From contig NZ_RHOD01000005.1 of assembly GCF_003946095.1 (NCBI RefSeq), positions 1-64,000 on the forward strand: a stretch of 64,000 bases of DNA, given 5' to 3'. The notes beneath the pieces are model-generated. The model searched no databases, had not been told where the DNA came from, and worked only from the letters and a program-made list of their open reading frames with translations. The position numbers were made by a program, and so were the translations under genes. Source of the stretch: Levilactobacillus lindianensis. GTDB taxonomy: Bacteria > Bacillota > Bacilli > Lactobacillales > Lactobacillaceae. Numbering within the stretch: position 1 is the first letter of the stretch; each line of letters opens with the position of its first letter. This document shows, one piece after another, positions 42,894 through 51,837 of the stretch.

Positions 42894-42917
42894 TTAACTT
42901 GTAAGCGGTGCCATAAT
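42890..42917 (+). promoter_or_regulatory. malT promoter with cre site
   Basis: TTGCAT - 16 nt - CATAAT. The spacer and -10 carry TGTAAGCGGTGCCA (42900-42913), a perfect cre match, so CcpA would compete directly with RNA polymerase. The maltose operator lies at the -35. Confidence 0.75.
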
Positions 42918-42991
42918 GATGTCAGCACTTATTTTTTCAATTGTGATTAGTTTTCAAATGTAAAGAAAAATCCTACAGGAGGGTTCAGGTT

Positions 42992-44356
42992 ATGGCAGAT
43001 GAATCGTTGACAGCGGCTACGGCCCAGGCAAACAATGGCTTGCCGACATTACCAGCAAGTACTATTTGGATGATTAATGTGGGGTATCTCGGGGTGCAAA
43101 CCGCGTTTACCCTGCAAAGCTCACAGATGAGTCGGATTTTTCAAACGATTGGGGCAGACCCCAACAGCCTCGGATGGTTCTTCATTTTGCCACCACTGGC
43201 TGGGCTGATCGTCCAACCGATTGTGGGGTACTATTCCGACAGAACCTGGTTACCTAAATTAGGTGGTCGGCGGTTACCCTATCTGTTACTCGGAACCATT
43301 GTGGCACTCATCGTCATGTGTCTGTTACCGAACTCTGGGAGCCTGGGTTTCGGGTACGCTTCGATGGCCGCGCTACTCTTTGGGGCGATCACGGTGGCCT
43401 TTCTCGATCTTTCATCCAACGTGGCGATGCAGCCCTTCAAGATGATGGTGGGAGACATGGTCAACGATGACCAGAAGAGTTATGCCTATGGGATTCAGAG
43501 CTTCTTATCCAACACTGGGGCTGTGGTGGCGGCTATTCTGCCCTTTCTCTTTGCGATGATGGGGATTGCCAACACCGCGGCTAAAGGGGTTGTGCCCGCT
43601 ACGGTTAAGGTGGCCTTCTACGTAGGGGCGGTACTCCTGGTAATTACCAGTCTCTTTACAATTTTTCGGGTCAAAGAATACGACCCAGATACCTACGCTA
43701 AGTATCATGGGATTACCAAGGAAGACAACACGACCGGGGGTAACTGGTGGTCGTTGCTCAAGTCGGCGCCGCGGGTCTTTTGGACCGTCACTTTGGTTCA
43801 ATTCTTCTGCTGGATTGCCTTCCAATACCTGTGGACCTACTCAGTTGGGGCCATTTCCGACAACGTTTGGCACACGACCAATGCCGCATCGGCGGGCTAT
43901 CAAGCCGCTGGGAATTGGTACGGCGTGTTGGCGGCGGTGCAATCCATTGCGGCGGTTGTTTGGTCCTACGTGTTAGCTAAGTTGCCAAACGATCATCACA
44001 AACTCGGATATGCTGGAAGCCTGGGCCTTGGCACTTTAGGATTTCTCTCGGTCTTCTTCATTCACAACCAATATGTCTTGATCATTTCCTTTGTCTTGGT
44101 TGGGATTGCTTGGGCCGCGATGAACACCTACCCACTGACGATGGTGACAAATGCCTTGTCTGGGGCCCACATGGGGACTTATCTAGGCCTGTTCAATGGG
44201 TCGATCTGTTTGCCACAAATCGTGGCTTCACTGGCCAGCTTCGCCCTATTCCCACTCTTAGGGAAGGTACAGGTCAACATGTTCATCTTGGCCGGGATTA
44301 TCTTAGCCGCGGGAGCCTTCGCCGTCGGGGCGATTAAGGAAACCTACAAGGCTTAG
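42992..44356 (+). CDS. malT: maltose MFS transporter (MalT)
   Basis: 454-residue twelve-helix permease of the SLC45/glycoside-proton symporter-like group found beside maltose phosphorylase in lactobacilli. Helix 2 to 3 contains GYYSDRTW, with GGRRLPYLL in the loop, as in sugar-proton symporters. It has AGGAGGG 11 nt before the ATG. First gene of malT-malP: maltose enters unphosphorylated and is then split by the phosphorylase. Confidence 0.87.
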   Translation: MADESLTAATAQANNGLPTLPASTIWMINVGYLGVQTAFTLQSSQMSRIFQTIGADPNSLGWFFILPPLAGLIVQPIVGYYSDRTWLPKLGGRRLPYLLLGTIVALIVMCLLPNSGSLGFGYASMAALLFGAITVAFLDLSSNVAMQPFKMMVGDMVNDDQKSYAYGIQSFLSNTGAVVAAILPFLFAMMGIANTAAKGVVPATVKVAFYVGAVLLVITSLFTIFRVKEYDPDTYAKYHGITKEDNTTGGNWWSLLKSAPRVFWTVTLVQFFCWIAFQYLWTYSVGAISDNVWHTTNAASAGYQAAGNWYGVLAAVQSIAAVVWSYVLAKLPNDHHKLGYAGSLGLGTLGFLSVFFIHNQYVLIISFVLVGIAWAAMNTYPLTMVTNALSGAHMGTYLGLFNGSICLPQIVASLASFALFPLLGKVQVNMFILAGIILAAGAFAVGAIKETYKA

Positions 44357-44424
44357 CGGACCAGGAAACTCGATATGAAATGAATTTTAAACTTAAAATG
44401 ACTTAGTAAAAGGAGCGTTCGACA

Positions 44425-46680
44425 ATGAAACGAATTTTTGAAGTCCAACCATGGCATGTCATTACCCATACCTTTGACCCGCAAGATCAGCGACTACAAG
44501 AATCCATGACGAGCTTAGGAAATGGCTATATGGGAATGCGAGGCAACTTTGAGGAAGGTTACAGTGGCGACACGCTTCAAGGAATCTACCTCGGTGGGGT
44601 TTGGTATCCTGATAAAACTCGCGTTGGGTGGTGGAAGAACGGTTACCCCAAGTATTTTGGAAAAGTGGTCAATGCAGTCAACTTCATGAAGCTACCCGTC
44701 GAGATTAGTGGTCAGGCCGTGGATTTAGCCCAAGATAGCATCAGTAACTTTATGTTGGATTTGGATATGCAGCACGGAACATTGACCCGGTCATTTGTTG
44801 TGGAACGTGGGGCAATCCGGGTTAGCTTGACCTTCGAACGGTTTCTGAGTGTCAGTCAACGCGAACTGGCCGTGCAACGTGTGACGGCTAAGAACCTGGG
44901 AACTGAACCGGTGACGCTGACTCTCAAGCCTGGGATCGACGGCAACGTCAAGAATGAGGAAGCCAACTATGATGAGCGCTTCTGGGATATTCTCGCCACC
45001 GACCAGCAGGCCGATCGTGGAAGCGTTGTGGCTCAAACGACACCCAATCCATTCGGCACGCCTCAGTTTACTTCGGGGATGGAAATGCGTGTTGTGACGG
45101 CCTTAAAGCCGGTCACGACTACGCAACCAAGCGAACAAGAAGTTGCCGCGGCTTATACGGGTGAACTTGCGCCTAACGCAACGGCCCAATTGGAGAAGCG
45201 GGTTATCGTGGTAACCTCGCGAGACTACGCCGATGTGGCCGCATTGACCACGGCGATGCACCGACTGAGTGATCACGTGGCTTTGGAGAGTTATGATGAG
45301 TTGCTAGCGATGCACGAGACCGTTTGGGCCGATCGCTGGACCAAGTCTGACGTTCAGATTCAGGGGGATGATGAGTCGCAACAGGGGATTCGGTTCAACC
45401 TCTTCCAACTGTTCTCAACCTACTACGGTGAAGATTCTCGCTTGAATATTGGTCCCAAAGGGTTCACCGGGGAGAAGTATGGTGGCGCCACTTACTGGGA
45501 CACCGAAGCCTTCGCCGTTCCCGTTTATCTAGGAATTACGAATCCAGAAGTGACTCGTAATCTCTTAATGTATCGGTATAAACAACTCGATGGGGCCTAC
45601 ATCAACGCCCAGCAACAGGGACTCAAGGGGGCCTTGTTCCCGATGGTGACGTTCGACGGGATCGAATGCCACAATGAGTGGGAAATTACCTTTGAAGAAA
45701 TTCATCGTAATGGTGATATTGCCTTCGCCATTTACAATTACACGCGCTACACCGGCGATACCTCTTACGTTCTGCATGAGGGTGCCAAGGTACTGACCGA
45801 AATTTCACGGTTCTGGGCCGACCGGGTTCACTTCAGTCAACGCAAGGGCCAGTATATGATTCATGGGGTTACCGGTGCTGATGAGTATGAAAATAACGTC
45901 GACAACAACTGGGACACCAATATGTTGGCTCAGTGGACTCTGCGTTATACTCTGGAAATCTTAGGCCAAGTCGACGCGCAGACTGCTAAAAAACTCGGGG
46001 TGACACCAGCTGAGAAGACACAGTGGCAAGATATTATCGATCGGATGTATTTGCCGTACGACAAGGACCTCAATATTTTCGTGCAACACGATGGGTTCCT
46101 CGACAAGGATCTGCAACCGGTTAGTGCCATTCCAGCTGACCAACGGCCAATCAATCAACACTGGTCCTGGGATAAGATCTTGCGGTCCCCTTATATCAAG
46201 CAAGGAGACGTGCTCCAAGGGATCTGGGACTTTATTGACGACTATACCCCAGAACAGAAGAAGGCCAACTTTGACTTCTACGAACCTCTCACGGTACATG
46301 AGTCCAGTCTGTCACCCGCGATTCACGCGGTGCTTGCGGCGGATCTACACTATGAGGATAAGGCCGTCGAACTTTACGAGCGGACGGCCCGGTTGGACCT
46401 GGACAACTACAACAATGACACCAAGGATGGTCTTCATATCACGGCCATGACCGGTGGCTGGATCGCGGTTGTTCAAGGTTTTGCGGGCATGCGGGTCCGG
46501 GATGGACAGCTACACTTTGCACCATTCCTGCCTAAGAAATGGTCACGCTACTCATTCCGGCAGGTCTTCAGAGATCGGCTAATTGAAGTGAGCGTCGATG
46601 GGAGTGGGCCACACTTCAAGTTGATTAGTGGGGAACCTTTGACTATCGACGTTGCTGGGAAATCGGTGACTGTTAAATAA
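44425..46680 (+). CDS. malP: maltose phosphorylase (MalP, GH65)
   Basis: 751-residue inverting phosphorylase that splits maltose with phosphate into beta-glucose 1-phosphate and glucose, saving ATP. GH65 architecture: N-terminal beta-sandwich (about 1-270), helical linker, (alpha/alpha)6 barrel with HGVTGADEYENN, where Glu487 is the catalytic acid, exactly the number of the L. brevis enzyme, and a C-terminal beta domain. AGGAGCG precedes the ATG. It follows malT by 68 nt in the same operon. The usual partner, beta-phosphoglucomutase, is not adjacent here. Confidence 0.96.
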   Translation: MKRIFEVQPWHVITHTFDPQDQRLQESMTSLGNGYMGMRGNFEEGYSGDTLQGIYLGGVWYPDKTRVGWWKNGYPKYFGKVVNAVNFMKLPVEISGQAVDLAQDSISNFMLDLDMQHGTLTRSFVVERGAIRVSLTFERFLSVSQRELAVQRVTAKNLGTEPVTLTLKPGIDGNVKNEEANYDERFWDILATDQQADRGSVVAQTTPNPFGTPQFTSGMEMRVVTALKPVTTTQPSEQEVAAAYTGELAPNATAQLEKRVIVVTSRDYADVAALTTAMHRLSDHVALESYDELLAMHETVWADRWTKSDVQIQGDDESQQGIRFNLFQLFSTYYGEDSRLNIGPKGFTGEKYGGATYWDTEAFAVPVYLGITNPEVTRNLLMYRYKQLDGAYINAQQQGLKGALFPMVTFDGIECHNEWEITFEEIHRNGDIAFAIYNYTRYTGDTSYVLHEGAKVLTEISRFWADRVHFSQRKGQYMIHGVTGADEYENNVDNNWDTNMLAQWTLRYTLEILGQVDAQTAKKLGVTPAEKTQWQDIIDRMYLPYDKDLNIFVQHDGFLDKDLQPVSAIPADQRPINQHWSWDKILRSPYIKQGDVLQGIWDFIDDYTPEQKKANFDFYEPLTVHESSLSPAIHAVLAADLHYEDKAVELYERTARLDLDNYNNDTKDGLHITAMTGGWIAVVQGFAGMRVRDGQLHFAPFLPKKWSRYSFRQVFRDRLIEVSVDGSGPHFKLISGEPLTIDVAGKSVTVK

Positions 46681-47109
46681 ATTTGGATTGGCTGCCTCCG
46701 CGGCTGGCGCCTTGACCTCCTCAGGCTAGAATTATGAATTGCAATTACGGTGATCTTAGCAGTCTCAATCTCCCCAAGTAGTTAAAATCATGATTCTAGC
46801 TACTGTTTGCAATTTGTCGACAATTCAAACTATTGTTACAGACTAACCAAACTTGATTCAAAAATTTCAAACCAAAACAAATGGCATCATAGAAGCATCC
46901 ATTCGGATAATTTCTATGACGCCATTTTTATTTGCCAAGTCCCAGTATCTCAAAATTAACGAGGCTCCGCTACTCTCTAATTTATTGTATCAACCACTAT
47001 TAATGACTACTGATTGCAACGCTGGCAATCCCAGTTCTCTAGCTACAGTTACGTTACCTTAACTCCACAACCTTAGCTGCAGGCGGCCAATTCATCACAA
47101 CCGCTAAGT
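46681..47109. other. intergenic region downstream of malP
   Basis: 429 bp. A terminator-like hairpin lies at 46879-46932, 200 nt after malP, and a TTGTCGACAA palindrome about 46817-46826. The stretch between malP and the hairpin holds no convincing ORF; the downstream 180 bp show nothing. Confidence 0.4.
46879..46932 (+). terminator. terminator downstream of malP
   Basis: AAATGGC-A-TCATAGAA and TTCTATGA-C-GCCATTT form a 15-bp stem with one mismatch, followed by TTATTT. Confidence 0.7.
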
Positions 47110-47547
47110 CTAAAGGTCGCTAGGCATCTGCTGTTGCTGAGCCGTCTTCTGCCGAGCTAATGGCGTCTTGTCTTGCCAGTACGTCAACCATTCACCGCTA
47201 ATGGTGAGGCTTTCCAACTCGAGTTGGCCCTTGACCAGTAGCGTGTCTTCTAAGTGTTGTTTAAAAGTGGTAATCAGGCTACCGAAGATGTTTAAGTTGG
47301 CAGACAAATCGCCACCTTGTTGGTGACTCAATTGGTCTCTGAATTCTTGGCGAATGTCGTCTTCTAGAGTTCGTAATTGCCGTTCTTTTTGCCGAGCCAA
47401 ACGTGGTTGGTTACTGGTATCAAAGGTGATAGCTGGGCTCACACCCACGAACTGTGCGTGGATCTTAGGGGTGTCGATACCATAAGGGGCATCATCACCG
47501 CCACCAAAAATATCAAATTCTCGAATTACCGATAAAACTTCTGTCAT
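47110..47547 (-). CDS. hypothetical protein
   Basis: 145 residues, cytosolic, acidic N-terminus (FDIFGGGDDAPYGIDTPKIH), then a long charged helix (RLARQKERQLRTLEDDIRQE) that may be coiled coil, and a Gln-rich C-terminus. No family recognised. ATG 47547 has AAGGAG 8 nt upstream; the frame opens 57 nt earlier. It lies downstream of rpsN2 in the same direction, but 148 nt away. Confidence 0.65.
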   Translation of the reverse strand: MTEVLSVIREFDIFGGGDDAPYGIDTPKIHAQFVGVSPAITFDTSNQPRLARQKERQLRTLEDDIRQEFRDQLSHQQGGDLSANLNIFGSLITTFKQHLEDTLLVKGQLELESLTISGEWLTYWQDKTPLARQKTAQQQQMPSDL

Positions 47548-47695
47548 GCTAAACGCTCCTTCATGATTTGGGGATGGCCGATTGGCACGACCCCAGTAAA
47601 TCAAACTATCTCAAGTTTAGGTCACGAAAAAACCCACGTCAAACGAAGCCGCGGGCAGGGTTGACGTGGGTGCAGGTTTTAAGTTTTAGTGGAGA

Positions 47696-47965
47696 CTACC
47701 AGCTAGCTTTCTTCACACCGGGAATCTGACCAGCGTGGGCCAACTGACGGAAGTTCAACCGAGACATCCCGAACTTACGCATGTAGGCATGGGGACGGCC
47801 ATCCAGGTGGTCACAGTGGTGCATCCGAGTAGGGGAAGCATCACGTGGCAATAAGGCCAGTGCGGCGTAGTCACCGGCGGCCTTGAGTTCTGCGCGGCGG
47901 TCCGCGTACTTAGCAACAGTCGCTGCGATCCGCTTTGCCTTAGCAATCTTAGACTTTTTAGCCAT
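47696..47965 (-). CDS. rpsN2: ribosomal protein S14, zinc-independent paralogue
   Basis: 89-residue S14 of the longer C-minus type: [13 protein letters not shown] start, [29 protein letters not shown] and C-terminal [11 protein letters not shown]. It has only one Cys, so no CxxC zinc ribbon. In Bacillus such a copy replaces the zinc S14 when zinc is scarce, under Zur control. A strong Zur-box match lies directly upstream. The start is ATG 47965 behind AAAGGAGG; the frame opens 48 nt upstream across the Zur box. Confidence 0.93.
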   Translation of the reverse strand: MAKKSKIAKAKRIAATVAKYADRRAELKAAGDYAALALLPRDASPTRMHHCDHLDGRPHAYMRKFGMSRLNFRQLAHAGQIPGVKKASW

Positions 47966-47986
47966 AAATAAAGGGTCCTCCTTTCT

Positions 47987-48009
47987 TAAATGATAATAAT
48001 TACGTTTTA
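47987..48009 (-). promoter_or_regulatory. putative Zur box upstream of rpsN2
   Basis: The 23-nt site reads TAAATGATAAT-A-ATTACGTTTTA and agrees with the Bacillus Zur consensus TAAATCGTAAT-N-ATTACGATTTA at all but three positions. It lies 22 nt before the rpsN2 start, over the likely promoter. Confidence 0.72.
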
Positions 48010-48055
48010 TCAATTTAGCATAGGAGGAGGGTCCCCGTCAATAATGGCGACTCAA

Positions 48056-49087
48056 CTAGTAGCCCAGGTCGTAGGTGATCTGATAAGTCCGGGTCTCACC
48101 AGCTGGCAGACTGACGTCACAGAACTCAGGGTGATTGGGTGAATCTGGCAGGCTCTGAGGCTCTAAGGCCAATCCCATGTAAGGCTGACCGGGGCCCGTG
48201 GCGAGCTTCATCTGCGAGTTAAATGAGTTAGCCGTGAAGACCACCAGGCCATTTCGAGCGGATTTGATTGTGACGCTACGTTTGGACAAGGGGTCACTGA
48301 GTTCCGCAATGGTTTGGTCGGCGGCTGGGACGACGTGGTAAACATCATCGATGCCTTGTTCTGGAATTGTTTGGAGGCCGCGGATGGCGCTTCCCAGGTA
48401 TTGGCCGTTTGCGAAGTCGTATGGTGTACCAGCCGTCGAGAGATACCGACCAGTGGGGAGCTTCTCATCGTCCAACTCCAAGCGCTCCTGACTATTGATC
48501 TGCAAGGCTTGACCTGCGATCAATTGGTCGTCACCTAGGTTGAAATAGATGTGCTGGGTAGGATTGAACAGGGTGTCCGCCGTACTGGTGGCAGTGTAGG
48601 TCAGGGTCACGCTGTCTTCATTCGTCAGGGTGTAGGTGATGTGCACCGTGAGATCACCAGGGAAAGAGTCTTCGGAACTCTTGAAGGTATGTGTGAAAAT
48701 GATCCTCGGCGCCTGGGGGTCACTGGTGTCCAGTTGACCATCCCAGTTGACCGTGTTGAAACCGTGTGGGCCACCGTGAAGGGTGTTATGGCCTTCGTTA
48801 GTGTCGACCTGATAGGTGTGTCCGTTGAGCGGAAACTTTCCGTTAGAAATTCTCCCACCAGTCCGGCCAATACTCATTCCCACGTAAAACGGATTATCAA
48901 GGTAATCGGTCATCCTGTGGTAAGATAACACCAAGTTCTTCTCGCCGTTAGCAGTGGGTACGGACAACGTCTGAAGCGTCGCCCCCCAACTGAGAACGGC
49001 TAATTTTACGCCATGATCGTTCATAATGGCATAGCGGGTCACGACCTGATTTTGATAAGTATCCCAATTTTTCGTTGCGGTCTGCAT
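48056..49087 (-). CDS. galM: aldose 1-epimerase (GalM)
   Basis: 343-residue mutarotase interconverting alpha and beta anomers of galactose and glucose. GGRISNGKF, NTLHGGPHGF with the active-site His, TQHIYFNLGD and a C-terminal EPQSLPDSPNHPEF loop are all conserved. ATG 49087 is preceded by GGGGA; a TTG two codons earlier is possible. It stands alone, on the minus strand. Beta-glucose 1-phosphate metabolism makes an anomer-converting enzyme useful near the maltose genes, but the gene is not in their operon. Confidence 0.92.
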   Translation of the reverse strand: MQTATKNWDTYQNQVVTRYAIMNDHGVKLAVLSWGATLQTLSVPTANGEKNLVLSYHRMTDYLDNPFYVGMSIGRTGGRISNGKFPLNGHTYQVDTNEGHNTLHGGPHGFNTVNWDGQLDTSDPQAPRIIFTHTFKSSEDSFPGDLTVHITYTLTNEDSVTLTYTATSTADTLFNPTQHIYFNLGDDQLIAGQALQINSQERLELDDEKLPTGRYLSTAGTPYDFANGQYLGSAIRGLQTIPEQGIDDVYHVVPAADQTIAELSDPLSKRSVTIKSARNGLVVFTANSFNSQMKLATGPGQPYMGLALEPQSLPDSPNHPEFCDVSLPAGETRTYQITYDLGY

Positions 49088-49343
49088 GAGCAAGTCCCCG
49101 TTTCTGAATTTTTGAATTAAGCGGTTTCATTTCTCTCTATTTTATGGGTTTGACTAGTTGATTGTCAAACGATGTTCACGCAGACCCTGTGATTTGACGG
49201 GGATGCGGCCAGGGGGGATGGTGAACCTGGACGAGGGGTACCAGCAGAAATGACGACCAACAAAAATAATTAAGCACACCAATTTTAACTTGTACGCAAT
49301 CAAAAGAACTGGCATAATGGATTAGTTTAAGGGGGGAGTAATC

Positions 49344-50158
49344 ATGAACCTTAAATGGCAATGGCTTCCGATTATCTTAGGGGGTAGTTGGTTAGGGTAT
49401 CACTGGCTGGGACAACGAACGGTACCCCCTGAGCCCTTGAGTTGCCATCGTCAAGAAGTCACCTACAGTCGGACACCGACCCTCCTGATTCCGGGTTGGG
49501 CGGGCAATGCCTGGACCTTCAATGGCTTCTTGCGCTGGCTACCACGGGCGGGTTATGCCCAGAAGGTCTTGACGGTTCGGGTGAGTTGGACTGGCAAGTT
49601 ACGCTTCAGTGGTCAATGGGACGGTGCCGGTGAGAATCCGGTGATTCAAGTCCTCTTCGACCATAGTGTCACTCGGGGCTATCAACAGCAGGTCCAGTGG
49701 CTGACGGCGATTCTACGCGCTCTGAAGCAACGCTATGGGGTCGCGACTTACAACGTCGTCGCTCACTCTTGGGGTGGTAGTGCCGCCGTGCATGCTCTGG
49801 TTCGCTATGGTCACCATGCCGGCCTACCCGCACTCCACCGATTAGTCCTGCTGGGAGCGCCAGTAGATGAAGGCAGTCTCTCGGCCCCTGACGAGTCCTA
49901 CCGACGCCTGAGAGCGGCGAAACATCATTTGATGGCTCTCATCCCCAGGCACGAATCATTAACGTCTACGGGACGCTCTCAGGGCATCTGACGGATGGCT
50001 CGGTTCCAGTCAGTCAGATTACCCCGTTGCGAGGTGTTGTAAGTGGCAGTCCGGTGGGATACGTGGAAGTTCACGTTCCGGCCACCAGTCATCGTCAGTT
50101 GCACGCCACCAAGCGAATGTGGCGGCTAATTGCGACGCATCTCTGGGTTAACGCCTAA
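49344..50158 (+). pseudogene. frameshifted DUF915-type alpha/beta hydrolase
   Basis: The first 200 codons from ATG 49344 encode an exported hydrolase like that at 25542-26441: signal-anchor, LLIPGWAGNAWTFNG, VVAHSWGGSA nucleophile elbow. At a C4 run (49943-49946) the frame changes; adding one C restores ALIPQARIINVYG and continues to a natural end at 50156-50158 (THLWVNA), including SDGSVP-like acid region (LTDGSVP) and a C-terminal His. Without the repair the protein ends at 49991, lacking the acid and His of the triad. Loss of one C in a homopolymer is the simplest cause; sequencing error is possible. Confidence 0.85.
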
Positions 50159-50177
50159 CTGAAACTAGTGGGTAAAA

Positions 50178-50210
50178 TAAAAAGGGCCGGGATGAATGTC
50201 CCAGGCCCTG
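50178..50210 (-). terminator. terminator of the HAD phosphatase gene
   Basis: On the minus strand AGGGCC-T-GGGA pairs with TCCC-GGCCCT, followed by TTTTTATTTT. The pseudogene on the plus strand ends just before it and may share it. Confidence 0.8.
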
Positions 50211-50226
50211 AATAATTTAGCTAGTT

Positions 50227-51045
50227 TTAAACTTCGTCTGCTAGAATGGCATCGATGACATCGAGCACCCCATCGTGATCGTTATCTGTCTTGGTGATGA
50301 GGTCAGCGGCTTGCTTCACGGTGTCGGTTCCGTTGCACATCGCGACGCCGAGACCCACGTGGGCAAGCATTTCTTGGTCATTATCGTTATCACCGAAGGC
50401 CGCAATCTCAGCCGGCTTGATACCCCATGAATCCGCCAACTGGTGGAGGCCAATGGCCTTATTCATGTGGGGCGGGATGATATCGATACTCCCAAATCCA
50501 CTGGCTGTGGCGTGAATTTCCGTCGGGAAGCGGTCGTTGATCTTGGCTGCTAAGGCTTGGATCGACTCGTTAGGCCACTCGCCATTGACCTTGTAGAAGG
50601 TATCGTCGACTTGTGTCAGGTCATCGACCAGGACAATATTGTTGAAGAAGTAGGCTTGTGAGGCTGGATCATTAGTCTGATCGGCGCGGTTAATGTAGGT
50701 TCCATGGGCCCCAGATAATCGGAGCACCTGCGGCCGTAACGTGTCGTCAGCGAGAATGGTTCGGACGATCTCGTGGACCACGGGTGTGGGAATTGCATCC
50801 TCAAAAAGGATGCGATCACCACTCGTGATGAGCCCCCCATTCTCAGCAACGAACGTCTTAATTGCCGGAGTGGGCGCGAAAACATCGTGAAGGTGGCCGA
50901 GGCTATTGCCACTTGCAATGACAAAGTGAATGCCTGCGGCGTGAAGCCGATCGAGTTGTTCATGGAAGCGAGACTGATTATAGCGTCGCTGTGAGTTGAG
51001 AAAGGTCCCATCAACGTCTGTTGCAATAAGTTTAATTCGAGTCAT
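50227..51045 (-). CDS. Cof-type HAD-family hydrolase
   Basis: 272-residue sugar-phosphate or nucleotide phosphatase of the HAD IIB class: motif I TDVDGTFL with nucleophile Asp, motif II IASGNS, Lys in motif III (HMNKAIGL), motif IV FGDNDNDQEML. The cap domain lies between about 85 and 185. Substrate not readable. AGGAG precedes the ATG. Monocistronic, with a terminator. Confidence 0.9.
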   Translation of the reverse strand: MTRIKLIATDVDGTFLNSQRRYNQSRFHEQLDRLHAAGIHFVIASGNSLGHLHDVFAPTPAIKTFVAENGGLITSGDRILFEDAIPTPVVHEIVRTILADDTLRPQVLRLSGAHGTYINRADQTNDPASQAYFFNNIVLVDDLTQVDDTFYKVNGEWPNESIQALAAKINDRFPTEIHATASGFGSIDIIPPHMNKAIGLHQLADSWGIKPAEIAAFGDNDNDQEMLAHVGLGVAMCNGTDTVKQAADLITKTDNDHDGVLDVIDAILADEV

Positions 51046-51303
51046 ACCGGTCTCCTTATTCGTTTAGATTTTGTTAACATTAATCATACGGGCTTCTGTT
51101 TGGGATTTCAATGTTCTAAGCTGGAAGAAATATGACAAAAAGGTTGCGAATCACTAGTTTTTTCATTCGTAATGCTATAAAATATTAATGAATCGGTAAC
51201 ATAAAGACTGAAAATAAGGGCTATAATAAATGGTTAGCGGGTAAGAATAGTAACCGCTACCGCCGGCTTACCGCTAGCTCAACTGGAAAGGAAGAAAGCA
51301 GAA

Positions 51304-51687
51304 ATGACGCAAACGAACGATTTAAACCAATCCTTGGAATGGTTCTCCCAGCTCCAAAAGATCATGCGGCCAGTAACCACGATTAAAACGGAGGACATTA
51401 CGATTTCTCTGGAACAATTTAATCTGTTACATGCCATCACCACCCAACGGGAGGAATTCACGCCAACCAAGTTTGCCGGTCAGATCGGGGTTTCTAAATC
51501 CATGATCTCCGGTCAAATCTCCCGGTTGTTGCGGGCTGGTTTAATTGAAAGTATCGCCTCCACGGTTGACCGTCGTCAACACAACCTGAAGCTAACCCCA
51601 GACGGTGTTAAAGTTTACACGTCCGTTCGTGGCAAGGTTGTCGACCGTTTAAACAATTTGCACGACGATATCGCCAAATTAATGTAA
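51304..51687 (+). CDS. MarR-family regulator
   Basis: 127-residue winged-helix protein: ISLEQFNLLHAITTQREEFTPTKFAGQIGVSKSMISGQI includes the recognition helix, then the wing TVDRRQHNLKLT. AAGGAAG ribosome site, ATG start. It precedes the secreted beta-helix protein gene by 150 bp on the same strand, with no terminator seen, and may control it; this is inference from position. Confidence 0.85.
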   Translation: MTQTNDLNQSLEWFSQLQKIMRPVTTIKTEDITISLEQFNLLHAITTQREEFTPTKFAGQIGVSKSMISGQISRLLRAGLIESIASTVDRRQHNLKLTPDGVKVYTSVRGKVVDRLNNLHDDIAKLM

Positions 51688-51837
51688 CAAACTTAAATTA
51701 ATTTACAATTGAAAAGTAAAACCCCTTCACTGTAAGTTTCTTATATTCGTGTAACAATTTAGTTAAGATGATCCATTTCAGATGACGTCTTAGTTATAAT
51801 TGGTCGCGAGTAGGATACTTAAAATGGAGGGGTTTTT

